The notes under the pieces were generated by a model. The model was not told the DNA's origin, ran no database searches, and was given only the letters and a program-made list of their open reading frames with translations. Source: Gemmatimonadota bacterium (lineage in GTDB: Bacteria > Gemmatimonadota > Gemmatimonadetes > Longimicrobiales > RSA9). From it: a stretch of 26,219 bases of DNA. A program made the translations under genes and the position numbers. The stretch is from the NCBI GenBank assembly GCA_019689775.1, contig JADGGV010000009.1:1-26219 (forward strand). Reading direction: 5' to 3'. Below are positions 14,519 through 25,243 of this stretch, one piece after another (positions within the stretch are counted from its first letter, which is position 1; every line of letters begins with the position of its first letter).

Positions 14519-15901
14519 TCACCCGCTGCGGGGGCGCCACGCGTCGCGGGCGCGGCGGAGCGCGGCGGCGGCGGCATCCAGGCGCGGGCGCATCGCCTCG
14601 ACGTCGAGCGTGAGGCAGCGGCCGTCGCGGTACAGGATCCGGCCGCGGACGACGGTGAGGACGACGTCGCTCCCGCGGGCGGCGTGGAAGAGCGCCGAGA
14701 CGGGGTCGTGGACGGGCACGATGTTGCACCCGGCGAAGGAGACGGCGCACAGGTCGGCGTCCTTGCCGGGCTCCAGGGTGCCGACGCGGTCGTCGATGCC
14801 GAGGGCGCGGGCGCCGTCGATGGTGGCGAGGCGGAGCAGCTCGTCGCTGGGGAGGAGCGTGCCGGAGGCGTGGCGGACGCGCTGGCCGAGCTGGGCCGCG
14901 CGGGCCTCCTCGAGGAGGTCGAGGCGGTTGTTGCTGGCGACGGAGTCGGTGCCAAGCCCGACGACGATGCCGCGCTCGAGCATCTCGAGGAGCGGCGCGG
15001 TGCCGTGGCCGAGGCGCGCGTTCGCGATCGGGCAGTGGGCGACGGTGGCGCCGTGGTCGGCGAGGCGATGGCGGTCGTCGGCGTCGACGTACACCGCGTG
15101 GATGATGAGCGGGCGGGTGCCGAGGATGCCGGTGGCCTCGAGGAGCGCGATGGTGGAGGCGGCGCGGGGCGGGGTGGCGATGCCGCGGGCGCGCAGGCCG
15201 GCGGCGAAGCGCCCGGTGCCGGCGCGGACCAGCTCGACCTCGACGACGCTTTCGGCGGCGTGGACGGCGACCGGGAGCGCCTCGGCGCGCGCGTAGTCGG
15301 CGACCATGCGGAAGAGGCGGTCGGAGACGGTGTAGGGCGCGTGCGGGGAGATGCCGATGCGGACGAGGTCGGTCTCGCCGCGGCGGAGCTGGTCGACGGC
15401 GGCGGCGAGCTCGGCGAGGGAGGCCTCGGCCTGGGCCGGGTCGGGGCCGAACGTCTCGCGGTAGACGAGCGCGCGCAGGCCGGCCTCGCGGCAGGCCTGC
15501 GCGGCGGCGGCGCTGGCCTCGGTGGCGGCGAGGGTGGTCATCCCGGCGGCGAGCGCCTCGGCGCAGGTCCAGCGGGCGGCGAGCACGTAGTCCTCGTGGT
15601 CGAGGGCGGCCCCGCGCTTGGCGGCGAGGAGCGTCGGGATCCAGTCGTCGAAGGGGAGGTCGTCCAGGAGCCCGCGGAGCGCGGCGAGCTCGGGGTGGCA
15701 GTGGGTGTTCACGAGGCCGGGGAGGAGCGCGGCCTCGCCGAGGTCGACGCGCTCGGCGTCGTCGGGCGTGGGGACGGCGGCGGCCGGGCCGACCGCGGCG
15801 ATGCGGCCGCGGGCGTCGACGAGGACGGCGCCGTCGCGGATCGGCGGGGCCGAGACGGGGAGCACCCAGGAAGCGGCGTAACGGACGGGTCGGAGCGTCA
15901 C
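14519..15901 (-). CDS. Metal-dependent amidohydrolase (deaminase/chlorohydrolase type)
   Basis: This 460-residue protein belongs to the amidohydrolase superfamily branch with S-adenosylhomocysteine/MTA deaminase, guanine deaminase and aminofutalosine deaminase. The TIM barrel carries THCH (H67, H69), SPHAPYTVS (H187), VHAAES (H214, E217), H268, AHCPIANARLGHG (from H289) and GTDS (D319). H67, H69, H214 and D319 are the probable metal ligands, as in cytosolic deaminases. The C-terminal GTLEPGKDADL is the usual return to the composite beta-sandwich. It starts 5 bp after the Omp85-like gene and precedes the methyltransferase by 43 bp, so it is in the operon. It might recycle adenosylhomocysteine from the methyltransferase, act in menaquinone synthesis, or act on the pathway product; the sequence does not decide. 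Confidence 0.85.
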   Translation of the reverse strand: MTLRPVRYAASWVLPVSAPPIRDGAVLVDARGRIAAVGPAAAVPTPDDAERVDLGEAALLPGLVNTHCHPELAALRGLLDDLPFDDWIPTLLAAKRGAALDHEDYVLAARWTCAEALAAGMTTLAATEASAAAAQACREAGLRALVYRETFGPDPAQAEASLAELAAAVDQLRRGETDLVRIGISPHAPYTVSDRLFRMVADYARAEALPVAVHAAESVVEVELVRAGTGRFAAGLRARGIATPPRAASTIALLEATGILGTRPLIIHAVYVDADDRHRLADHGATVAHCPIANARLGHGTAPLLEMLERGIVVGLGTDSVASNNRLDLLEEARAAQLGQRVRHASGTLLPSDELLRLATIDGARALGIDDRVGTLEPGKDADLCAVSFAGCNIVPVHDPVSALFHAARGSDVVLTVVRGRILYRDGRCLTLDVEAMRPRLDAAAAALRRARDAWRPRSG

Positions 15902-15906
15902 GTGGA

Positions 15907-17733
15907 TCAGCGTGGGAACGTGAACAGGTCGCCGGACAGGCCGGCGGCGCGGGAGCGGGCGATCTGCGGCGTCCCGAACGGCGCGGAGAGGCCGACGAGC
16001 TCGCCGACCGAGACGATCAATCGCGCGTCGTTGAGCGAGCCGCCGACGGGCATGGCCACGTCGATGCGGTAGGTGGTCCGTCCGCCGGCGGGGAAGGAGC
16101 CACGGAGCCCGGCTCCGAGGCTGGCGCGCCAGCCGGAATCGATGCCGAACGGCACGTCGCCGGGATAGATCCGGCCGACGTCGGCGAAGAGTGTGGCGCC
16201 GAGGTCGAAGACGTCGCGGAACGGCCAGCCGAAGTAGATCCGGTCCTCGAGCGTGCCGGCGAGGCGGCGGCCGCCGGGGAAGCGATCGGGCCGGTAGCCG
16301 CGGAGCGCGTCGTCGCCGCCAAGGGTGAGCTGGAAGGGCGTGCGCGTGAACCAGCCGCCGGCGGCGGCGCCGCGCAGCACGAGCGTGTGGCGCGGGAACG
16401 GCGCGGGGCGCCAGTAGGCGAAGACCTCGCCCTCGCCGTAGAGGTCCTCGATCCCGCGGACGCCGGGCGGCGCGTGGAAGTTGCGCCGGCCATCGCCGCG
16501 GAAGCGGCCGGCGAAGAGGAAGTTGCCGGCGGCGAAGGCGCCGTAGACCGTGAGCGTGGAGGCGACGTCGTCGTCATCGGAGAGGCTGGGGATCGACTTG
16601 CCGAGGGCGAGCGAGACCTCGGCGCCGAGGCGGACGTCCTGGACGCCGCGCAGCGCATCGAGGCCGCGCCGCTGCACCCAGACGATGTCGCGCTGCCCGA
16701 CGAGGAGGACGGCCCGGACGTTCTGAAGCGCCTCGCGCTGGCCGGCGACGGCGGCGACGAACTGCGAGTCGGCGGGGGTCCGCGCGCTGGAGGCGTGGCC
16801 GCGGGCGAACTGGACGATGCCGGGGTAGCGTCGATCCTCGACGGAGATGCCGGCGCCGACGAGCGTGAGGTTGCCACGGCGCCCGAGGCGAGTGACGAGC
16901 GCGACGTCGCCGCCGGTCTCGCGGACCGGCAGGAGCACGTGCTCGCGGGCGGCGTCATCGGCGATGTAGTCAAAGAGCCGGTCCTCGCGCAGGAACGCCT
17001 GGCGCACGGCCCAGCGGCCGGCCTCGCCGAGGAACGGGTACTGGACCGTCTCGTCGACGAAGCCCCCGGCGCTGGTGCGGCCGGCGGCGGCGTGCAGGTC
17101 CCAGAGCGTGCCGAAGAGCTGGGGCGTGTCGTAGGAGACGCCGTAGTCGCGCGTCACGTCGCGCTGGAGGAAGAACGCGCCGACGCTCTGGCCGCTGCCA
17201 AGGAAATTGGCATCGCGGATGCGGGCGCCCTGAAAGAGCGGTCCGCCGTCGAAGCCGACGCGCAGGTCGACCAAGGTGCTCCACTGGTCCTGCGTGTCGA
17301 CGACGACGTGGTAGGTGCCGTCCGGCTGCCGGATGCCGTAGACGTCGGCGCGGGAGATGAAGTCATAGGCGCGGAGGAGGCGCGCGGACTCCTCGAGGAG
17401 CACGGGGTCGTAGCAGTCGCCGGTGTGGAAGAGGAGCTCGCGGCGGATGACGCTGGGCCGCGTGCGCACGTGGAGCCGGTTGGCGGCGCCGTACGCCCAG
17501 GCGAAGCGCGGCGAGAGGAGCGGGTCGCCGGTATCGAAGATCGAATGATTGTCGATGAAGATGAAGGAGATCGGGCCGGTTCGGCACTCCGGGGAGCTGG
17601 CCGGGATGGCGTGGGCGGGCTCCGCCGCCTGACCCTGCGTGGGGGGTGCGCCCGCGGGCGCGCGCGGCTCCTGCGCGGCCGCGGCGACGGGCCCGAGGGC
17701 CAGGAGCAGGGCGACGAGCGGAACGAGGCGCAT
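15907..17733 (-). CDS. Omp85/BamA-like outer-membrane protein
   Basis: This 608-residue protein starts with a clear signal peptide (MRLVPLVALLLALGPVAAAA, cleavage near AQE). After a Pro/Ala linker, residues about 52-150 look like one POTRA-type domain (ISFIFIDNHSIFD...RPSVIRRELLFHTGD...DFISRADVYG). The rest is a beta-barrel. The loop-6 signature GGDDALRGYRPDRFPGG carries the conserved LRGY, and the C-terminal strand ends TFPR. BamA has five POTRAs, so this is a reduced family member, like those that export or insert particular substrates. It is the first gene of the six-gene operon, directly followed by biosynthetic genes with a 5-bp gap. It might move the operon product or a protein to the cell surface. 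That link is inference from position. Confidence 0.85.
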   Translation of the reverse strand: MRLVPLVALLLALGPVAAAAQEPRAPAGAPPTQGQAAEPAHAIPASSPECRTGPISFIFIDNHSIFDTGDPLLSPRFAWAYGAANRLHVRTRPSVIRRELLFHTGDCYDPVLLEESARLLRAYDFISRADVYGIRQPDGTYHVVVDTQDQWSTLVDLRVGFDGGPLFQGARIRDANFLGSGQSVGAFFLQRDVTRDYGVSYDTPQLFGTLWDLHAAAGRTSAGGFVDETVQYPFLGEAGRWAVRQAFLREDRLFDYIADDAAREHVLLPVRETGGDVALVTRLGRRGNLTLVGAGISVEDRRYPGIVQFARGHASSARTPADSQFVAAVAGQREALQNVRAVLLVGQRDIVWVQRRGLDALRGVQDVRLGAEVSLALGKSIPSLSDDDDVASTLTVYGAFAAGNFLFAGRFRGDGRRNFHAPPGVRGIEDLYGEGEVFAYWRPAPFPRHTLVLRGAAAGGWFTRTPFQLTLGGDDALRGYRPDRFPGGRRLAGTLEDRIYFGWPFRDVFDLGATLFADVGRIYPGDVPFGIDSGWRASLGAGLRGSFPAGGRTTYRIDVAMPVGGSLNDARLIVSVGELVGLSAPFGTPQIARSRAAGLSGDLFTFPR

Positions 17734-17806
17734 GGGCTCAAGTTACATCGTTTTCTGCGATGGGGTCCAGCCTGCGAAAGGGCCTATCCGCGGCGTCGGC
17801 GTCCGC

Positions 17807-17836
17807 TTGACACGGCCGCGACGCGCGCGATAACCT
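17807..17836 (+). promoter_or_regulatory. Promoter of maeB
   Basis: A perfect TTGACA at 17807-17812 is followed by GATAAC (17829-17834, 16-bp spacer, 4 of 6) or TAACCT (17831-17836, 18-bp spacer, TAnnnT). The second reading has the same form as the cold-shock promoter at 215-244. The region 17734-17897 is shared with the divergent Omp85-like operon, for which I see no clear promoter. Confidence 0.6.
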
Positions 17837-17897
17837 AGCCGTTTCCGACCAGGGAGAGCCGGTCGACAGAATCATCAGGACGCAAGCAGGGTTTTCG

Positions 17898-20171
<2,274 letters not shown>

Positions 20172-20187
20172 AGAAGAAGAGGAACCC

Positions 20188-21771
20188 GTGGCTACGATCA
20201 CCGGCACCACCGAGCTCGCGCGGCACGGCCTCCGGCCCCGCAAGGACGTACACTGGAACCTGGCGCCGGCCGCGCTGGTCGAGGCGGCGCTGTGCCGGGG
20301 CGAGGGGATGCTGACGGCGGATGGCGCGTTCGTGGGGCTGACGGCGCCGCACACCGGACGATCGCCGAACGACAAGTTCGTGGTTCGGGAGCCGTCGATG
20401 GAGGCGCGCATCTGGTGGGGGCCGAACCAGCCGTTGAGCGAGGAGCACTATGCGGCGCTGAAGCGGGATGTGCTCCAGTACCTGGCGGGCGAGGAGCTGT
20501 TCGTCCGGGACGTGTTCGCGGGCGCGGACCCGGAGCATCGCCTGTCGGTCCGCGTGGTCACGACGGCGGCGTGGCAGAGCCTGTTCGTGCACAACATGTT
20601 CATCGAGCCGTCGGCCGAGGAGCGGAAGGGCTTCGAGCCCGGGTTCGTCGTGCTGCACGCGCCGGAGATGAAGGCGGACCCAACGGTGCACGGGACGCGC
20701 ACGTCGACGTTCATCGTGCTCAACTTCGCCGATCGGACGGTGCTGATCGGCGGGACGCGCTACGCGGGCGAGATCAAGAAGTCGGTGTTCACCGTCATGA
20801 ACGGGCTGCTCCCGCTGGCCGGCGTGTTGCCGATGCACTGCTCGGCGAACGCGGGCGAGGCGGGGGACACGGCGCTCTTCTTCGGGCTGTCCGGCACGGG
20901 GAAGACGACGCTCTCGACAGACCCGTCGCGGCACCTGATCGGCGACGACGAGCACGGCTGGAGCGACCGGGGCATCTTCAACTTCGAGGGCGGCAACTAC
21001 GCGAAGGCGATCCGGCTGTCGGCGGAGGGCGAGCCGCTGATCTGGGCGGCGAGCCATCGGTTCGGGGCGGTGCTGGAGAACGTCGTCATGGACCCGGCGA
21101 CCCGGATCGTCGACTGGAACTCGGACGCGATCACGGAGAACACGCGGTCGTCGTACCCGATCTCGTTCATCGAGGGGCGGGTCGTGAGCGGGATGGGGCG
21201 GCACCCGAGCCACGTGCTGTTCCTGACGGCGGACGCGTTCGGCGTCTTGCCGCCGATCGCGCGGCTGACCCGGGAGCAGGCGATGTACCACTTCCTCTCC
21301 GGGTACACGGCGAAGGTGGCCGGGACCGAGCGGGGCGTGACCGAGCCGAAGGCCACGTTCAGCGCCTGCTTCGGGGCGCCGTTCCTGCCATTCCATCCGA
21401 GCGTGTACGCGCGCATGCTGGGGGAGCGCATCGCGCGACACAATTCGACGGTCTGGCTGGTGAACACCGGGTGGACGGGCGGCCCGGCCGGCGTCGGCCA
21501 TCGGATGAAGCTGTCGTACACGCGGGCCATGGTGCACGCGGCGCTGGGCGGGCAGCTCGATCACGTGCCGACGCGGACGGACCCGATCTTCCGGCTCGAG
21601 GTGCCCGAGCACGTTCCGGGCGTGCCGCCGGAGGTGCTCGTGCCGCGGAAGACGTGGGCGGACGCGAACGCCTACGACGAGGCGGCGCAGCGGCTCGCGG
21701 GGATGTTCCGCGAGAACTTCCAGACGTTTGCCTCGGAGGTGTCGGAGGCGGTGCGGAACGCGGGACCGTGA
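20188..21771 (+). CDS. pckA: Phosphoenolpyruvate carboxykinase (ATP)
   Basis: This 527-residue cytosolic enzyme converts oxaloacetate and ATP to PEP, the entry to gluconeogenesis. The ATP-type is shown by the P-loop GLSGTGKTT (233-241), followed by DPSRHLIGDDEHGW with metal ligands. Other family signatures are GRSPNDKF near residue 55 and the lid and substrate motifs LPLAGVLPMHCSANAG, NTGWTGGP and KLSYTRAM. The GTP-type sequence motifs are absent. The start is a GTG at 20188 with AGAGGA 6 nt upstream. It lies 16 bp after maeB and is surely co-transcribed with it. With malic enzyme it gives two routes out of the C4 pool, so a cell growing on acids or amino acids could make both pyruvate and PEP. 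Confidence 0.97.
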   Translation: MATITGTTELARHGLRPRKDVHWNLAPAALVEAALCRGEGMLTADGAFVGLTAPHTGRSPNDKFVVREPSMEARIWWGPNQPLSEEHYAALKRDVLQYLAGEELFVRDVFAGADPEHRLSVRVVTTAAWQSLFVHNMFIEPSAEERKGFEPGFVVLHAPEMKADPTVHGTRTSTFIVLNFADRTVLIGGTRYAGEIKKSVFTVMNGLLPLAGVLPMHCSANAGEAGDTALFFGLSGTGKTTLSTDPSRHLIGDDEHGWSDRGIFNFEGGNYAKAIRLSAEGEPLIWAASHRFGAVLENVVMDPATRIVDWNSDAITENTRSSYPISFIEGRVVSGMGRHPSHVLFLTADAFGVLPPIARLTREQAMYHFLSGYTAKVAGTERGVTEPKATFSACFGAPFLPFHPSVYARMLGERIARHNSTVWLVNTGWTGGPAGVGHRMKLSYTRAMVHAALGGQLDHVPTRTDPIFRLEVPEHVPGVPPEVLVPRKTWADANAYDEAAQRLAGMFRENFQTFASEVSEAVRNAGP

Positions 21772-21826
21772 GGCGGCGGGGCGCCGCGCGGGCGGACGTC
21801 TGTCGAGTGGAGGGACCAGCGATCCC

Positions 21827-21858
21827 CCGCTCTTCCGCTCACCCGCTCTCCCACTCCG
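21827..21858. repeat. Two units of the 16-bp repeat upstream of the HD-domain gene
   Basis: Positions 21827-21842 and 21843-21858 are two 16-mers of the form CCGCTCTCCCACTCCG. They have the same period and C/T-rich unit as the tract at 4114-4282. They end 20 bp before the ATG at 21878. Confidence 0.5.
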
Positions 21859-21877
21859 CACTGAAGGGGCTGGGCAT

Positions 21878-23227
21878 ATGACCGGCGAAACACCGCCGAG
21901 CGGGCCGCGTCCGGTGGTGCTGCGGGACCCACTCTGGGACACGATCCGCATGGACGCACCGGCGATGCGGATCGTCGACTCGGCGGCCTTCCAACGACTC
22001 CGCTACATCAAGCAGCTCGGGCTGGCGCACCTGGTCTATCCTGGGGCGACCCACACCCGCTTCGATCACGCCCTCGGCGTCTACCATCTGGCGCAGCGTG
22101 CGCTCGCGGTGCTCGAGGAGCGCGGCGCGCTGGCGCAGGTGGACGCCGAGGAGTGCCGACTCATCCCGCTGGCGGGGCTTCTCCACGACATCGGGCATTA
22201 CCCGTTCTCGCACGCGGTCGAGGAGCTGGAGGAGGGGCGGATCCCGGGGCACCACGAGGCCGTGGTGGGCCGATTCCTCCAGGACCCGGAGGTGCGCGCC
22301 GCGCTGGAATCGGTCGCGCCGGGTGGCGCGGAGCGGGTCGAAGCGCTCATCCGCGGACGCTCCGCGAGCCCGCTCCAGGGGCTGGTGTCGGGGAGCCTCG
22401 ACCTGGACAAGATCGAGTACCTGCGTCGCGACGCGTGGTTCTGCGGCGTCCCCTACGGCGACGTGGACGTCGATCGGCTGCTGCACGCCCTCGCGGTGCT
22501 CCCCGATCCGGTCTCCGGGCGGCTGGAGGTCGGCGTGCACGAGAAGGGCGTGGCCGCGCTCGAGTCGCTGCTGTTCTCGAAGTACCAGATGTTCCGGAAC
22601 GTGTACTGGCACCACGCCGTGCGCGCCGCGACCGTGATGTACAAGCGGATCGTCGACGACGCGCTGGCCTGCGGCCTGATCGCGCCGGACGAGCTGGTCG
22701 GGCAGACCGACGAGGCGCTCCTCTTCCTGCTGGAGGCGCGGGCGGTGGCGGCGGCCCCGGACGTGGCCGCGGGCGTGGCCGAGCGGGTCGCCGCGCTGCG
22801 CGCGCGCCGGTTGCCGAAGCGGGCCGCCGAGGTGGTGGCGGCGGAGCTCGACGGCGGGCCGAGCGGCGAATGGGTCGTGTTGGATTCGCCGCTCAAGCGG
22901 GCGGTGGAGGAGCGGCTGGCGGTCGAGCTGGGCCTCCCCCCCGGCTCGGTCTACCTCGACTTCCCCGAGAAGCCGGCGATGTTCGGCCTCGACCTGCTGC
23001 TCCAGCGGCGCTCGGGCGAGGTGCTCCGCCTGGGTCCGCTTGGGCGCGCCGGCCTGATCGGGCTGCCGCGCATCGCGGAGGAGCTGTACCAGAGCGCGCG
23101 GGTGCTGCGGCTGTTTACCTGGGGGGCGCGTCGCGAGGTCGACGCCGAGCGGCTGGCTGCGCTGGCCCGGCTTTCTGCCGGCGAGTTGAGCGCCCGCCTG
23201 CGCGACCCGGCGCCGCTCCTGGGCTGA
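21878..23227 (+). CDS. HD-domain phosphohydrolase (dGTPase/SAMHD1-like)
   Basis: From ATG 21878 the product is 449 residues. The HD metal-site residues are H64 (TRFDHALG), H103/D104 (LLHDIGHYPFSH) and D177 (SLDLDKIEYLRRDA), laid out as in SAMHD1 and bacterial dNTP triphosphohydrolases. The adjacent motif QRLRYIKQLGLAHLVYPGATHTR (38-60) is characteristic of this subgroup. It probably hydrolyses a nucleotide, perhaps a dNTP. The C-terminal half is helical with a small beta domain and may serve in oligomerisation. An in-frame upstream extension exists but consists of low-complexity residues from the repeat tract. The ribosome binding site is weak (AAGGGG, about 10 nt upstream). It follows pckA by 106 bp; co-transcription is possible. 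Confidence 0.9.
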   Translation: MTGETPPSGPRPVVLRDPLWDTIRMDAPAMRIVDSAAFQRLRYIKQLGLAHLVYPGATHTRFDHALGVYHLAQRALAVLEERGALAQVDAEECRLIPLAGLLHDIGHYPFSHAVEELEEGRIPGHHEAVVGRFLQDPEVRAALESVAPGGAERVEALIRGRSASPLQGLVSGSLDLDKIEYLRRDAWFCGVPYGDVDVDRLLHALAVLPDPVSGRLEVGVHEKGVAALESLLFSKYQMFRNVYWHHAVRAATVMYKRIVDDALACGLIAPDELVGQTDEALLFLLEARAVAAAPDVAAGVAERVAALRARRLPKRAAEVVAAELDGGPSGEWVVLDSPLKRAVEERLAVELGLPPGSVYLDFPEKPAMFGLDLLLQRRSGEVLRLGPLGRAGLIGLPRIAEELYQSARVLRLFTWGARREVDAERLAALARLSAGELSARLRDPAPLLG

Positions 23228-23276
23228 ACGGAGCCGGGCGGAGCGGCCGGGGCGCGCGCCGGCGGGCCGGGCCGGC

Positions 23277-24017
23277 TCACCCGCGGATGCGGGCGACGAC
23301 GGCGGTGATGTTGTCGTCGCCCCCCGCGCGGGTGGCGGCGGCGGCGCGCCGCGGGGCGCGGGCGGCCCGCGGCCGGGCGGCGGCGAGGATGCGGGCGAGG
23401 GTGCGGTCGTTGACCATGCCGCTGAGGCCGTCGGAGCAGAGGAGGTAGAGGTCGCCGGGGCGTGCGTCGCCGCGCACGACGTCGACGGCGACCTCGCCGG
23501 CGATGCCGAGGGCGCGCGTGAGGATGTTGGCGAAGGGGTGGCCGCGGGCCTCGGCGGGGCGGAGCCGGCCGGCCTGGACCTGCTGCTGGACCCAGGTGTG
23601 GTCGGTGGTGAGCTGAGTGAGCGTGCCGTCACGGTGGAGGTAGGCGCGGGAATCGCCGACGTGGGCGATGCGCCAGGCGTCGTGGTGCGGCAGGAACGCG
23701 AGCGCGGTGAGCGTGGTGCCCATGCCGGCCTTGTCCGGCTCGCGGTCGCCGCGCTCGAAGATGGCGCGGTTGGCGGCGTGGGTGGCGGCGACGAGGGCGT
23801 CCTCGAGCTCCTCGGGGGTGAGCGAGGCCGGGGGCGTGGCGCGGAGCCGGCGGGCGAGGAGGTCGGCGGCCATCCGGCTGGCCACCTCGCCGGCGGCGTG
23901 GCCGCCCATCCCATCGGCCACGACGACGAAGCCGGTCTCGGCGTCGGCGATGAAGGCGTCCTCGTTGCTGGCGCGACGTCGCCCCCGATCGGTGGCTGCG
24001 GCGAGATCCCAGATCAC
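23277..24017 (-). CDS. PP2C-family serine/threonine protein phosphatase
   Basis: From GTG 24017 the product is 246 residues, a full PPM/PP2C catalytic domain. The motifs are in order: GRRRASNED (residues 12-20), VVADGMGGHAAGE (32-44), GTTLTAL (100-106), VGDSRAYL (120-127), LTTDHTWVQQQ, YLLCSDGLSGMV (191-202) and GGDDNITAV (232-240). The acidic residues that bind two Mn/Mg ions (E19, D20, D35, D196, D235) are all present. It should remove phosphate from Ser/Thr of proteins phosphorylated by Hanks-type kinases; no kinase lies in the window. Residues about 215-231 are an Arg/Ala-rich insertion (RPRAARAPRRAAAATRAG) before the last motif. An alternative ATG at 24083 adds 22 Arg/Pro-rich residues. 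Neither start has a clear ribosome binding site. It converges with the HD gene and diverges from the lipoprotein gene. Confidence 0.93.
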   Translation of the reverse strand: MIWDLAAATDRGRRRASNEDAFIADAETGFVVVADGMGGHAAGEVASRMAADLLARRLRATPPASLTPEELEDALVAATHAANRAIFERGDREPDKAGMGTTLTALAFLPHHDAWRIAHVGDSRAYLHRDGTLTQLTTDHTWVQQQVQAGRLRPAEARGHPFANILTRALGIAGEVAVDVVRGDARPGDLYLLCSDGLSGMVNDRTLARILAAARPRAARAPRRAAAATRAGGDDNITAVVARIRG

Positions 24018-24107
24018 CGGGCTAGGGTAGGGCCGGGGGCGAACGGGGGCAAGGCCCGGCACACGGCTTGCTCGACAGCGCATCGGACCCACACGAGGAC
24101 GACCGGA

Positions 24108-24653
24108 ATGCGGCCCCGTTCCCTGCTCTCGTCGATCGTGGCGGCGCTGGTGGCCGTGGCGGGGTGCCGGCATAGCAACCCCGAGGACGAGCCGATGTCG
24201 GCGGCGCCGCCGTCTGCTGCACTTCTGTCCCCGGCGCTCGACTCGCTGCCGCTGGACGCCAAGCTCACCCGGATGCAGCAGCTCCTGGACGCGGCGCTCG
24301 TGACCGGGCCGACGACCGACGCGGGGCGCGTAAACGCGTTCGCCGCGGAGGTGATCTCGGACCGGCTGCTGGAGGTGCCGCCGCCGTTCGCCTGGCTGCG
24401 CAGTGCGTACGGCACGGAGGCGCGGCTGCGGCAGATCCAATCGCTGGCGGACCGCATCGTCGCGGAGCTGAGGCGGGCCGACACGTCGGAGGCGGAGCTG
24501 ACGGCGGACATCCGGCTGCTGCGGAAGCGCGTGGCGACGCTGCGCGCCGAGCTGGCGCAGGGGGGCACGGCGGCGCCGTGGCCGCTGGACTCGCTGCTGG
24601 CGCAGATCTCGACGGAGCACACGGCGGGCGGGAGCGAGGGGGGCGTCGAGTAG
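24108..24653 (+). CDS. Small predicted lipoprotein, helical
   Basis: From ATG 24108 (GAGGAC at 24095-24100, 7 nt upstream) the product is 181 residues. It starts with a lipoprotein signal MRPRSLLSSIVAALVAVAGC whose lipobox VAGC ends at Cys20, the residue that would be lipidated. Asn or Asp at +2 would mean inner-membrane retention; here +2 is Arg, so export to the outer membrane is possible. After a Ser/Pro/Ala linker (21-45), the rest is amphipathic helix with heptad-like Leu spacing (LRQIQSLADRIVAELRR, LRLLRKRVATLRAEL-type), probably a coiled coil. No catalytic motif or known domain is recognised. It is divergent from the phosphatase gene with only 90 bp between the starts. Confidence 0.75.
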   Translation: MRPRSLLSSIVAALVAVAGCRHSNPEDEPMSAAPPSAALLSPALDSLPLDAKLTRMQQLLDAALVTGPTTDAGRVNAFAAEVISDRLLEVPPPFAWLRSAYGTEARLRQIQSLADRIVAELRRADTSEAELTADIRLLRKRVATLRAELAQGGTAAPWPLDSLLAQISTEHTAGGSEGGVE

Positions 24654-24691
24654 CGGAGGCGGCCCCGCCGGTCGCCGAGGCCGCCCGTCGC

Positions 24692-24910
24692 TCAGCGCCG
24701 GGAGGGGGGCGAGTCCGGGATCGCCGGGTTGGAGACCACCCGCTCCTCGCGGGGGTGCCCGTGGCGCGTGTTGCGGGACCCCTCGTCGAAGTCGCGGTTC
24801 CTGCCGGCGGTGTGGCGCCGGGCCTTCTCCTGGGGCGACGCGGGCGGGGCCGGCGCCGTCTCGTCCTCGACGCCGGAATCGCGCTGGACGTGTCGCTTGA
24901 TGTTGGTCAT
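24692..24910 (-). CDS. Small charged hypothetical protein
   Basis: This 72-residue protein starts at ATG 24910 with GGAC about 6 nt upstream. It is rich in Arg, Glu, Pro and His (for example MTNIKRHVQRDSGVEDE and RNTRHGHPREERVV), has no hydrophobic segment, and is probably disordered. Third codon positions are almost all G or C and the frame has a proper start, so it looks like a real gene rather than a shadow. No family is recognised. It converges with the lipoprotein gene: the stop codons are 38 bp apart and a GC hairpin (24658-24685) lies between and partly over them. A nucleic-acid-binding or stress role would be a guess. Confidence 0.5.
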   Translation of the reverse strand: MTNIKRHVQRDSGVEDETAPAPPASPQEKARRHTAGRNRDFDEGSRNTRHGHPREERVVSNPAIPDSPPSRR

Positions 24911-25005
24911 CGTCGTGTCCTGCCAAAGGTGCAGGCGCCCGGGCGGGGGCGCGTGGGCCGAATCTCATCCGGGATCCGGGCGCAAGAGATGTTCCGGGAT
25001 GACCC

Positions 25006-25033
25006 TTGCATCGCGGCGTCCGGGTCCTATTTT
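25006..25033 (+). promoter_or_regulatory. Probable promoter of the second sigma-factor transcript
   Basis: TTGCAT at 25006-25011 and TATTTT at 25028-25033 (4 of 6 to the -10 consensus) are separated by 16 bp. The predicted start is near 25040. A second CCTTGCAT occurs at 25158-25165, but no -10 lies at a proper distance from it. Confidence 0.5.
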
Positions 25034-25039
25034 GGCGCG

Positions 25040-25144
25040 CCTCCACCGGGAGGTGGCGGGAGGGAACCCCCGAAAGGGGGGTGGGGTTACACTGCTGCCG
25101 GTGCGACCCGCCCGCGGTGCCGATGGCACCGGCGGGCGGATTTT
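25040..25144 (+). ncRNA. Structured leader RNA with terminator and alternative antiterminator pairing
   Basis: The leader folds into a CCACC/GGTGG hairpin (25043-25056), a CCCCC-GAAA-GGGGG hairpin with a GNRA tetraloop (25067-25080), and a terminator at 25108-25144. The 8-mer GCCGGTGC (25097-25104) is perfectly complementary to GCACCGGC (25126-25133) in the 3' arm of the terminator, which gives a mutually exclusive antiterminator. This is the architecture of a riboswitch or attenuator. I could not match the sequence to a known riboswitch class. It might also be a free-standing small RNA. No coding frame is plausible in it. Confidence 0.45.
25108..25144 (+). terminator. Intrinsic terminator in the leader of the second sigma-factor gene
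   Basis: CCGCCCGCGGTGCC (25108-25121) pairs with GGCACCGGCGGGCGG (25125-25139) over 14 bp with one bulged G (25132) and a GAT loop, followed by ATTTT. It lies about 100 nt before the sigma ATG, downstream of the likely promoter. Confidence 0.8.
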
Positions 25145-25243
25145 CGTCGGGCAGAGTCCTTGCATGCCCTATTGGGGTAGTAAACGGGGACCCGACGGAG
25201 CGGCGGGCGCGGCGTGAAGGCACTCGATACGAGACGGTATTCC

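Noticed and set aside
25040..25144. Known riboswitch classes (cobalamin, TPP, FMN, glycine, c-di-GMP, fluoride) for the sigma leader
   Set aside because: By eye, none of the conserved core sequences of these classes is present; only the terminator/antiterminator logic is supported.
24018..25223. Long N-terminal extension of the PP2C frame up to 25223
   Set aside because: The added frame is low-complexity and runs antisense to the lipoprotein gene, which has a clear lipobox and ribosome binding site.
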